From Spirodela intermedia (taxonomy: Eukaryota; Streptophyta; Magnoliopsida; Alismatales; Araceae): a stretch of DNA of 64,000 nt. Position 1 is the stretch's first letter, and every line of letters begins with the position of its first letter. Both the position numbers and the translations under genes were made by a program. The stretch is taken from the NCBI GenBank assembly GCA_902729315.2, contig LR746269.1, positions 8,902,231 to 8,966,230 on the forward strand, read 5' to 3'. Positions 13,222 through 23,972 of the stretch are shown in pieces. The notes beneath the pieces are model-generated. The model saw only the letters and a list, made by a program, of their open reading frames with translations, did not search any database and was not told where the DNA came from.

Positions 13222-14746
13222 CTCCTTCCGCCCTCAACTTGCACTGCAGGGGATTGTCCCTCCCTCTTCCTCTTCCTCTGCCTCTCTTAAGGCATCTCCC
13301 CATTTAGCCCCAAAACCCCGGGAGGGCACGTCAGCAGCCTCAGATGCGGGACCACCGGAATTACGTTGAATGTCTCTTTTGAGACGTATAGTTATCAAGA
13401 ACTAACACAAAAAGATGCCGTGTGGCCACATGTAAGATGATCAATTTTGTCTTATTTGGTAAGTGTAGGATAACAAAGTTGAAACAGAGGATGTGTGTAC
13501 CCGATACGGGTTTAGTAGGGTCTTTAATGATACTTCAAAGCGGAAGTAGTGAGAGCCGAAGGAATCAAATGTTTTGTTGATGATTTTGTAGGGACTTTTA
13601 TGAAAATAATGTTCGTCGCACCGCTCCGAAGACACGCCAGAGCAATGTCCTTTGGTCCCCAGGAAAATTACTTATTTACGGAAAAACCTCCAAAGCTGTA
13701 TGCTTCCGAGATGTGGAGAGACCTGAAGACGCAGGTCGTATTCTTCCTCCTGCACTACGTCTTCTCTCTCTGTCTCTCTCTCTAGTTGGTAGCGGTCCAG
13801 GATATCTATGGAGGAGAAATAGGAGAACGACGACCATCTAGGGTCTGACGGCGGTGGGACGGCCAAGGAAACTGAGGAGAATGTGGGAAGAAGACGGCGA
13901 CGACAATTCCTCTCTCTCTCTCTTTCCTCTCCGCAGGTCTGCAGGCATAATCGGTCCTTGACATGCTTCCAAAGCGTGCGAAAGGCACCTGTCTCGGTGG
14001 CCGTACGTCAATGGAGTCTTGAATGCCGGGCAAGGCATCTCCTTTCAATTCGTCTTGCCCGTCGACTACGACTACCTCTCTCTTTCTCTGTGGTAGATAT
14101 CCAAACGCAGGCGGACGAGTTTCAAGCATTCGCTGTCACAGGATAAGGAACGGACGGGAATCTACCGGTCGCGGACAAACGGGTCCTCTTCGGAGAAGAG
14201 GACTGCCGAAGAAGAAGAAGAAGAAGAAGAAGAAGAAGAAGAAGAAGAAGAAGAGACTCACGGCGGCGACGGCGGTGGCGGTGGAGTGAGGGCGAGCATC
14301 GTCGACCGTCCGGGTAGACGACGAATGGATCAGACCTTCTGACTCACATACCCGATTGTTCTTCTCTTCTCTCCTCTTGTTCATGGATCGCCGGGGGAGT
14401 GAAGAATCCTGCCTTCGTCGCCGCCTAACAAGAGCGTTGGGGTCAACGATGCCAACATGGGACGGAGCAGCAGGCGCAGCGAGGGTCAGACGATCGAAGG
14501 AGGGAGTGGGTCAACGATGTCGGCGCCCGGGCCGTCATTTCGACTAGAAAAGGAAGCCGGCGGGGGCGGGAGGTGTTGGTTCCTCTACCATGAAAGTGAA
14601 GGGCGCTGAAATCGCAGAAGCCTACAAGTCCTTGTAGGAAGATAAGACCGGAACCTGATTTAGGTCAGACTGACTGTAAGCGTCTGAGGAATTTGGGTTC
14701 CCGACTGGCGTCGACTTTGTTGAATACTTGCACCACTGCCAAGCCC

Positions 14747-14790
<44 letters not shown>

Positions 14791-15865
14791 AAACCTGCAA
14801 GTCCCCGGAGACTGTTTGCCCGGGGAGGGAAGCGGCACCGGCCTCGACCCAGCTCCCAAGACCTTCTGGGTCGATGAGATCCCTGCCGGCCAGCGATCCA
14901 ACCTCCTGGCAAGGAAGGACCAGAGGATGAGAAAACTAGGGCTTTCTGGTTCGTGATCTCCGCTAGAACAACAGCCCATTGGTCCAACAAAGCTCTCCAA
15001 AACTCCTTCAAGATTTCCCCATTACGTAATGGTAGCTTCGAGAGAGTTGTAGATGGCATCCGCCGTGGAGAAGGGGGGGAGAGAGAGAGAGATGATGATC
15101 TCGGCTGGAAATGAACATTGGGCTCTCGTTGAAAAGGAGATGGCGGCTATCTTTCTGTCCTTGTCGTGCATTGAAACAGGTCTCTCCCCCTGGTCCTCCC
15201 CTACCTACTCCTCATCAATGGACAGATTACACCACTTCTCTCTCTCCTCTTTCCCCTCTCACCGTTTTTCCGGGTAGTCTCCTTCTTCTTCTCTCTCTCC
15301 CGCTGGAGCAATGAGCCCTCCCCCCTACCAGGTCAACGGCCCCCGTGGGGCCACCAGCGGTCAATTCCTGGGCGTAGACGTCTTTCAAGGATTGGGCCCA
15401 CCTGGAGTCCGCTCTCTGGCCCACAAGGCCCACGATGACCCCCTCTATTTCTGTTTATTTTAATCCTCACGAAAATTAAGACCCACCAATCGAAATTCGA
15501 CTTATTTTATGGTGCTCCCGCAGCACGGCGCGTCATATTGGGTTTATTGGGCTTTCGTAAGGCACCCACGAACTCGGCCCACCTCACCCGAATCCGGGTC
15601 GTGATATTATCACAGCGGGCCAGGCCCACTACATTGGAACCGGCCCAGTTCCACCCCTACGACTCTAATCTGGTGGTCTTTCCTCACCAAGGTCCACAAT
15701 CATGTCCCATTTCGGGCTCATTTAATCTACATTCCACGTCATTTCAGGGGGCCCATTCGGTCGCTGAGGATTCGCAACGTTTAATCCTATTCCAGCCACA
15801 GTTTGGCCAAAGTCAAAATCCCATAACCGGGCGTGATTGCAGCCACGTCTGCCCTAATCGCCTTG
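13222..15865. other. 2.6-kb intergenic region, nothing recognised
   Basis: This lies between the WRKY start and the thioesterase stop. It holds an (AAG)n tract at about 14208-14253 and (CT)n tracts at about 13911-13927 and 14754-14790. A minus-strand frame at 14622-15059 and a plus-strand one at 14693-14956 are open mainly through the CT repeat, and I cannot link them to a family. Confidence 0.4.
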
Positions 15866-16734
15866 TCACAGCTTCGAGTGTTTCTTGAGGGTGCTGACTA
15901 TGTGCCCCACAGCGTCCGACGGGGGGAAGTCACACACCGGCACGACTCTTGAGGTCACCACGAGGGCCCCCTTCTCTGGGCCCAATGGGCCTGCGGCCCA
16001 GAAGTCCACCTCCCATACCTACACGCAGGAAGGGGATGGAAGGGGCTTTTTTTGGTCACATTTACATTTGCGGTCAACGGGTGCGGTGAATCTGAATGGT
16101 TGACTTTTCTAGGAAGGATTTTAACTGGCTCGGGCCTCGGGCCGCTCCCTCATCTCGACTGGGACCGATGATTGCTTCGGCGCACAGTTTAAAATGGGTT
16201 AAGAACCTACGCTAGTGAAGATAAGGGTCACCATACCTGGATGATCTTCCCCGCGGTGTACTCGAGGGGCCGGGCCTCGCCGTGGACGGCGGCGGCGGCG
16301 GCGGAGGCGGGGCTGCTGAGATGATTGATGCAGAGGTTCACGGCGGCCACCCGCTGGAAGCCGGCGGCGATGAAGGCACCGTAGCTGGCGAGGGACTCCG
16401 CCATCAGCGCAAACACCCCGCCGTGTATGTAGCCACTCGGCTGCAGAGGCCCGGAAGGAGAGGGGAAGAGAGAGAGAGAGAGAGAAGAAGGGAAGGGGAA
16501 GTGAGAACTCAGATGAGATGAGATGAGATGAAATCCGTCTCTCTCTCTCTCTCTCTTTCTAGGGGGGAAGGGGGGGGAGCAGGAGGCGGCGCCGCCGATG
16601 CTCACCTGGCAGCAGGGGGTTGTGACAGTCAGCCGGCCGGTGACCCTCTCCGGAGACATGTCGCCGTACTCAAATCCGAGAGAAGACAGTGCGGGGTCGA
16701 GCGCCGCCATGCCCGGGGAATCCTCCGGCCGCAT
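15866..16734 (-). CDS. DHNAT: 1,4-dihydroxy-2-naphthoyl-CoA thioesterase, peroxisomal (DHNAT)
   Basis: Three exons on the minus strand: 16606..16734, 16237..16440, 15866..16018, all phase 0, for 161 residues. The ATG is at 16732-16734. It is a hot-dog fold (4HBT) thioesterase: LSSLGFEYGDMSPERVTGRL, then the catalytic block PSGYIHGGVFALMAESLAS (His49 and Glu58 are the residues conserved in the family), then KIIQVWEVDFW and VVTSRVVPVCDFPPSDAV. The last three residues are SKL, a canonical type 1 peroxisomal targeting signal, as expected for plant DHNA-CoA thioesterases. The enzyme releases 1,4-dihydroxy-2-naphthoate from its CoA ester, a step in phylloquinone (vitamin K1) synthesis shared between peroxisome and chloroplast. 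Length fits the family (about 155-160). CT repeats lie in intron 1. Confidence 0.9.
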
Positions 16735-17193
16735 CCTTCTGCTTCTCCGCCGCCGGCGCCTGCCGCTGGTGGTGGCGGGTTAGCCCATCGTCCTCCGTCT
16801 TATCCCCGGTGGCGCCCCTTCCCGTTCAGGACAACACTCGAGAAAATCAATCGACCCACGAATTTTTCGAGGAAAATCCAGCCTTTTAAACTCAATTCTG
16901 ATTTGATCCCCAATTTTTAATCCCGAAAACTCCCTATTTCTCTCTCTCTCTCTCATCTCCCGGGCTTATTTTCCATGAAGCTCGCTTTCGAATATCCTAA
17001 AATGAATAAAGACAAATCGAACTATATATATTTTTTATAACGTATACGCTACTAAAGAGGGGAATGAATGGCTGATCATCCGACGAGTGTCATCCAGGTC
17101 AAAGCTTCTTTCTTTAAGCTACGATCCAGCTGGTCGTGAGGGTATGATTCTGACCGCCCCCAAAAGAGGACGATGATACAAATCATATGGGTT

Positions 17194-17234
<41 letters not shown>
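16735..17234. other. Intergenic between DHNAT start and PPR stop
   Basis: This holds the DHNAT promoter/leader and the PPR 3' region. It has a short (CT)n at about 16939-16953 and a (GA)n tract at about 17197-17232 abutting the PPR stop codon. No gene is seen. Confidence 0.5.
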
Positions 17235-17235
<1 letters not shown>

Positions 17236-19370
17236 CACCAGTAGTCTCCGCAAGAGCAGGAGCCAGCGGCGAAGTGGTGGAATCGGTTGGTGTCTCTGAG
17301 GACGATGACCCGCCGGAAGATCTCCGAGGCCGACTTGAACACCTCGTGGCAGTCCCCGCAGGTCCTCAGGTTCTTCTTGATCCTCATCGGCGCCGCCTCC
17401 GGCAAGCTCACCAGACCGAATGCCAGGGCTATCCTCTCGCTGTGCCCCCACAGGTTATTCTCATCATCATCATCGTCGTCGTCGTCGTCGTCGTCGTCAT
17501 CGTCATCTTCTACTTCTTCCTCCTTCCTCCTCTTCCCCACCAGGTCTCGCAGAAGAGCCAGCATCCGGTAGATCTCCTCCCTCCGGGGATGCGATCTGTC
17601 GCGGACCTTGAACACATGGGTGCTCCCCCCGAAGTCAATCCAGCTGCAACTCGTCTCCTTCCTCACCCCCTGGAGCCCCATCATCCTCCTCACCTCCTCC
17701 GCCGCCTCCGCCATCCCCCGCCGGCGGTACATGCCGGAGAGGATCACGTAGTTCCCCGGGTTCTCCGGCTCGATCTCGAACAACCTCTGCGCCACCTCTT
17801 CCGCCATCTCCAGCTCCCCGTAACAGCGGCAGGCCCCGAGCAGCGCCCCCCACACTGAGGCGTCTGGTTCGATGGGCATCTCCTCCGCAACGGCGCGGGC
17901 CTCCGCCAGCCTTCCGGCCCTCCCCAGAAGGTCTACTATGCAGGAGTAGTGCTCCTGCCCAGGAGCTATGGCGTGGGCCTCCCACATGCGGTGGAAGAGC
18001 CCGAGGCCCTCGTCGACCAGGCCGCCATGGCTGCAGGCCGAGAGCACGCAGACGAAGGTGACGTAGTCGGGTTGCAGGCCCTCCGTGACCATCTCCTCGA
18101 AGAGTTCGACGGCGCGTCGGGCTCGGCCGTGCTGCCGGCAGGCGTCGATCATGGAGGTCCAGGCGACGGCGCTCCGGCGATGGCGCTCCAGGTCCCCGAA
18201 CGCGCCGGCAGCGGCGCCGAGGTCGCCGCAGCGGGCGTACATTGTGATCAGGGAGCTGCCCACGGAGGGGTCGCTGGCGAGGCCTCGCCGCAGGGCCTGG
18301 CCGTGGAGGGAGGCCCCCAGCGGCGGCACCGCTAGGGCCGCGGCGGCGTGGAGGGCCGTGGAGAGGGAAGCCTCATCGGGGGAGACGCCCCCCTCCCTCG
18401 CCATGGCCCGGAAGCAGCTGCCGGCCTCCTCGAAGCGTGCTCGCCGGAGCCAGGCCATGGCGAGCGCGTTCCAGGCGACGGCGTCCCTGGTGGCGGCGCC
18501 GCCAAAGACCCCCTCCGCCTCCGCGAGGTAACCGCGCTTGCCGTACATGTCCACCAGGGCGTTGCTCACGTAGACGGCGGAGTCCGCCCCGAGCTTGACG
18601 ACAACGGCGTGCACCTGCTGTCCGTAGGCGGCGCCGGCCGCGCCGGCGGCGCACGCGCAGAGCGCGCTGGAGAAGGAGACCTCGTCGGGGACGACGGAGC
18701 CCCCCTCCGCCATCATCTCCCTGAAGAAGGCCTGCGCCTGTGCGTGCCGCTGGTTGTGAACGAGGCCCACCAGGAGGGCGTTCCAGGTGACGGCACTTCT
18801 GTGGGGGATTTCGCCGAAGAGCTTGCCGGCGAGATCGACGGCGCCGCATTTGGCGTACATGTCGACGGCGGCGCTGCCGGGGAAGAGGTCGAGATGGAGG
18901 CCCTGTTTCAGCGCGAGGGCGTGGACCTGCTCCCCGGCGGCGACGGCCCCCACGGCGGCGCACGCCGGGAAGACGGCGGAGAAGGTGAACTGATTCGGAC
19001 GGAGGCCCCCCCGCCGCAGGTCGGAGAAGAGGGCGAGGGCCTTGAGGGGCTGGCAGCGCCGGCGGGAGAAGTGGGCGACGAGGGTGGTATAGGCGATGAG
19101 CCTGGCGGTGGCGGAGGGAGGAGCCACGGCGGCGGCGAGCAGCATCAATCCCTCATCGTCGGCGGCGCCGCCGTTGGCGTAGGCGCCGACGAGAGCGGCG
19201 TACAGCCGCGGCACGGCGGCGAGCCCCCGGAGGACGGCCTGGGCGTGTACCTGGCGCGCCCGCCGCCTGCTCGCGCCAGCCTTCCTGAGCAGGGATATCA
19301 GATGGGCGGCGCCGCCGAGAGCAGGGCCTGCAACCACCGCCGCACCGCAGCTGCCGCCGCCGCAGCTCAT
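17235..19370 (-). CDS. Pentatricopeptide repeat protein, PLS class with E, E+ and DYW domains
   Basis: This is an intron-less gene of 711 residues; the ATG is at 19368-19370. The N-terminus is basic/alanine-rich, suiting organelle import. PLS-type PPR repeats run from about residue 40 to 520 (for example AAVDMYAKCGAVDLAGKLF, NALVDMYGKRGYLAEAEGVF, CIVDLLGRAGRLAEARAVA). The E/E+ region follows (NYVILSGMYRRRGM, SWIDFGGSTHVFKVRDRSHP). The DYW cytidine deaminase domain has the HSE motif (GHSERIALAFG), a CGDCH zinc site and the terminal SCSCGDYW. Such proteins select and probably deaminate C-to-U editing sites in chloroplast or mitochondrial RNA. An acidic tract of 15 aspartates (about residues 620-635) sits between E+ and the HSE motif, where the family usually has a short linker. 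I cannot assign an editing site. Confidence 0.92.
17466..17511 (-). repeat. Trinucleotide (GAC/GAT)n repeat coding poly-aspartate
   Basis: The repeat is in frame in the PPR-DYW gene and encodes the aspartate run before the deaminase HSE motif. It is a likely site of length variation. Confidence 0.85.
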
Positions 19371-19601
19371 TAGGTCAAGATCCCGCCGCGGCGAGAGACT
19401 TCACCGGCGGCCGGAAAACTGTACCCTCTTTGAGCACTACATCACACTGCATCGATCAAACGCCCGAGGGTCGAAACAAAGAAGCATAAATAGATATCAG
19501 AAATTCCCTCATCATGGAAAAGAAAGGAGGTCCCTTTTTTTTCCTTGAACAAAAAATAAAATAAACCAGGTGGGCGGGTGCGGGGGGAGAGAGAGAGAGG
19601 C

Positions 19602-22600
19602 CTAGCTGCTGGTGTAAGCATATCTGGAGAGGAAGGAGGAGACTTGGGCGGCGGTCTCGTAGGCGCCCTCCACGCAGCGGCCGAGGGCCACGCCGGCGAC
19701 GTAGTTGCCTCCTAGAATCAGCCCGTCGAGGCCGCCCCTGCTGAGGGCGCTCTTGGCGGCGTCCAGGCGGTCGAGGTGGCCAACGAGGAACTGGGGGATG
19801 GCTTGCGGCCACACCCGGACCCCGTGGACCAGCGGCTCCACGGCGTTGACCTTGATGAGCATCTTCCTCAGGTCCCGGTCAACGGACTCCACCAGATCGC
19901 TCTCGCTCTGCAAACCACCCCCACCCGCGGCAACAAGGTCAAACAATGAAAATACCATTCGATTATTGAAAACAGGGAGGGAAATTCATGCAGCAAAAAA
20001 TTGCATCGCTAAGCTCCGATCTACAATCCCTGCACGGTCAAAAACTCGTTGACAGGGATTTGCAGGAGCCTTGGGTTCGATTACCTTGGACACAATGCCG
20101 GCGTTGGTGGCGCCGCCGATGTAGTTCAAGAGGAGCACCCTGCCGGGGGGAGCCCGGTTGGGAAATAGAGAGGAGCTGTAGATGGTCCCTGTAGACAGAA
20201 TAAATTGAGCAGGAAACAAGATCAGAGAACAGAGGAATGACCCTAATAAATGTGACAATAAATAAATAAATAAATTAGCGACTGACTTGCGTGCTGTGGA
20301 ATCGCTCGGATCACTAAGCCTTATATATATTTCGGATAAAACGTAGGTCAGAGGGAAAAATGTGATACGATGGATCATACCCAAGGTTTCAACTCCCTGG
20401 CTGCGGGGGTGCAGCTGGCCGAAGCCCTTGAGCTGGCCGTCGATCAGAGACTCGCTCCGAATCGACTCGGATGGATATGAAATCGTCACGGCCGCCACAG
20501 GAGGATAGTAGAACTTGGCGAGGGCCTCCGCAGCATCATTCTGGTCAAAAACAATCCCTAAGAGTCAACGCGGGCCGAAGCAATTTCATCTCATGAGAAG
20601 GATGAGAGCGAATGAAAAGATTGATCATATTAACTGTAAATCAGATGAACCGTTCAGCAAAATGAGGAAGAGAACCCAACGTACGGATAGAGGCCGCAGC
20701 AAGTTGCTGGCGATGTACGACGGCACGGTAAGGACAACGCAGTCAGCAGCGACAGAGACCACTCCCTCTGGAGTATCATAGGTCAAGACATATCCCTTGC
20801 CTTCCGATTTCTCAATGCTCGCGAGCTTCCAAGACAATTTGACTCTGTCGCCCAGCCTGAAAAACTAAAGGCGGACTACTAAAAACTCCACAACCCATCT
20901 CCGATTCCACGGGCTTTCACATGTCAAAATGTCTCGTCTTAGGATATCAAAACGAAGCGGTACAGAATGGCATCAGTGATTAGGCGCTGAATTGCAGCTC
21001 AGAATGTAAACCTCATGCAGCAGTGCTTTACCTTCTGAAAGATGGTACTTCTAAACCAGGCATATGAACGGAATACCTGGATACAATTGCATTGGGGAGC
21101 ATGGCGAGCCCTTTGGAGAAAGAACCCACGGTCTGTCCTTTTGGTGTTGGCAGTCGTCTGCACAGAAGATGAATCAGTGTGCTGTAGAAAGGAAGACAAT
21201 AAACTGATCTAATGCATAAGATAGAGAGACACTTGAAGAGATATCTCATTACGGATCTCGAGGAGGCTTGGGGTTCTTTGATCTCTCCTGAATTGCTTTG
21301 AAAGTGCCCCCAATGATGCTACCACCGGTCTGCTCCAGCTTCCAGACTTTCCCGAATGCAGCTTTCATGCTGAGCTTGGAAGGATCACCGGCATAAACGC
21401 CTGCAGGAACACCAGTTCTCTATCGTAAAGAAGTTGATGACTATATGCAAACGTTATATGCAAACGAACTACGGCTAGAGATTGGTGAGGCACCTGAACA
21501 GAAAGGCTCTATTAAGCGCTCAAACACCTCATCACCAAGATTACGGCGGACAAATTCTTCAACTGATTCCTCCCGAGACTGAAATGTTTGCAGGAATCTT
21601 CCTCATGAGAAAGATTTACTCGGGGAAAAGATTGTCTAAAGAATGAATAAAAAGGGTTCAATGACAAACTGGTGGAGGAGGACGAAGTCCAATAGCGCCA
21701 AACCCAGCCCTCAGTTTGCCTCCGATGCTCATCAGGTCAAAGAAAGGGAGATCAGTTGGCTTTGCCGGCACCGGCCTCAGCTTTCCTTGCCAAAGAACAA
21801 AACGGGGTGCATCTGGATCACCCAGAACAAGGTCATCCTTTAAACCAGAATCAACCTGCGGACATGTTTCGTATGTCAGTCAGCATGTAAGAACTGAAGC
21901 AACCACCTTGAATACTCAGATATCAAAAAAGGGCAAAAGTAATTTGAATAAAATGTTATTGTCCATTTACGATCACCTTGAATAAAATGTTAGTCAAAAG
22001 TAATTCATTAATTATCCAAGCACATAAGAGCGTCTCTGGCACACAAAGCTCTTCAAATAGGTTGCCATCCTCAGCACATATACACTACATACGTAGACTG
22101 TCGTGATTTTATATTAATTCGACAAGCTGTCACATAAAAATCTGCCCAGCAACAGATCCGACAGACATCCATTATTGTCCATTTACGATTGTACACAATG
22201 TATTCAACTTTGCTCCAATTTGAATAATACGTCTGCGCTTAATCAGAACGTATAGTTTACATGAAATCAAGCACAATGACACATATGACTCTTAGCTGCC
22301 ACTTGGGCACCGGGTAACTTTACTTGCCTTTTTACAATTGAAAGTTTGAAACACTACTCCAGTCTTATTACACGTGGATCGCGATGGCAAGAACTAGATC
22401 AGAGAAACTTTTATTTCCTCGATATTAACGTAAAAAAAGAAGAAGAAAAACCAGTAGATAAGTAGTTCCTCAAGTTAATTCTCTTCATGTTGAGTTAATA
22501 ACTTCGTGGAAGAGGCCATGTATCGAGAAGGGACCAATATGACATAAACATTGGCATGGTGTACAATGACAAAGACACTGGGCGAGAAAACAGGAACGGG

Positions 22601-23433
22601 GTCTTCTCATCAGGATTCTTACACAAATGGACTGAAATGAGACGGATCTAAGGAGAAAACGGGAAATCTCTAGGGGCAGAGTACCAAGTGAAATCAGATG
22701 TTTTCAGGTTGTTTCTAGCTGATGAAACCAAAGCAAAAAGGAACCCACCAAACAGCTAATAGCACCGCTTGAAATGAAAGAGCAGAAAACGGAGGTCCTC
22801 ATCTTTACAAGTACGCAACTGGGAGCAAGAAAATATGCTAGATTTTTGATGCAGTGAAAAATTGACAAAGTAACATAAATCAGCAGAAACCTTTCGAAAA
22901 AGTAAGCCTGGGAAAATCAATAGAGTGTAAACAGATTACAAGAAAAAATGGAAAAATCAATCATGAAGATAACCGATCGACTAAAACAAATTACAAGAAA
23001 AAATGGAAACAGAAGAAGAAGCGGGAAGCCACAATACAGCCATGGTCAGAACGGCGTCCGAAGGCTGGAAGCTGTTGGGGCCCTCTTCCCACAGGTACCC
23101 GTCTCTCTCCACAGTGGTGATGTTGCCTCCGACCCTATCCCTCGCTTCGGTCACCAGCACCTCCGGCGTACCCTTGCCCCCCCCGACCGGTCGCACGATC
23201 AGCGCCTGCGCCGTGCAGAGCCCGCTGATCCCCGCGCCAACCACAACGCAGTCAGCGCGGAACCGCCCCACTGGTTCGCCGCCCCCCGATGAGGAGTCAC
23301 TCGACGTGGTCACCGCTGGCTTGCCGGCGATGGAACACTGAATGGGGCCTCGGTAGCCCACCGCCCGACGACGGGGCGGACCAGAAGAGAAGTGGAGAAG
23401 GGAGATCGCCGCCGGCGCCGACGACGACGCCAT
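19602..23433 (-). CDS. PPOX1: Protoporphyrinogen oxidase, chloroplast type
   Basis: Nine exons on the minus strand: 23038..23433, 21670..21855, 21494..21578, 21253..21400, 21077..21157, 20685..20856, 20381..20540, 20085..20188, 19602..19907. All are GT-AG, phases agree, and the product is 545 residues. Start is the ATG at 23431-23433. Residues 1-50 are a Ser/Ala/Arg-rich chloroplast transit peptide. The FAD-binding Rossmann motif VVVGAGISGLCTAQAL is at about 63-78. Family blocks follow in order: EEGPNSFQPSD, LRPVPAKPTDLPFFD, EEFVRRNLGDEVFERLIEPF, GVYAGDPSKLSMKAAFGKVW, LPTPKGQTVGSF, YYPPVAAVTISYP, NYIGGATNAG, LGGNYVAGVALGRCVEGAYE. The enzyme oxidises protoporphyrinogen IX to protoporphyrin IX, the last step shared by heme and chlorophyll synthesis, and it is the target of diphenyl-ether-type herbicides. 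Intron 1 (21856-23037) is AT-rich. The gene looks intact. Confidence 0.95.
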
Positions 23434-23758
23434 CACCCACCAGGTCCCAGAGAGAGTGAGGGGTAAAAGCTAGGCTTCGCCAGGGAGATTTCGTTATCTT
23501 CAACGGGGCAGGTCAGGAGTTGAGTCAATACCAAAAGGCTCCTAATTACCAAAAAAATTACGTAAATGCTACCCTCTAATACCCTCGGAGGCGCCGAAGT
23601 CCGACGTGACCCCAGTAGGCCCAGCAACTCTTCTTATTAAAAAAATAATAAATAATCAGAAAATTGAGATACGGAGCGGAGGGGAGATAATGGGCCGGTT
23701 GGAAACCTTGAAGCCCAATAATATCCACCCGATAATCTCATCAAAATGGTTTCTTATC

Positions 23759-23806
<48 letters not shown>

Positions 23807-23972
23807 AACATCAGAGACACGAAAATCTGGAAGACCTAGCTCTCTCTAATTCCAGAACCGGATCAAGTTGAGATCTTTATCTGGGGGAAAGATCATGGGT
23901 TGACCTGGTCGAAGCTGTAGGTAGCAGCATCCGACTGTCTGGGCGGACAGGTTGATCCTCAAAGTCAGTCAA
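23434..23972. promoter_or_regulatory. PPOX 5' region and PPR 3' region
   Basis: The half next to 23434 should hold the PPOX leader and promoter. A (GA)n tract lies at about 23762-23804. No additional gene is seen. Confidence 0.5.

Noticed and set aside
14622-15059. Possible small gene between WRKY and DHNAT
   Set aside because: The frame passes straight through a CT microsatellite, has no recognisable domain on either strand and no good splice context.
18348-19373. A 341-codon plus-strand frame over the PPR-DYW gene
   Set aside because: This is a shadow of the PPR repeats, glycine/glutamate-rich and without any motif.
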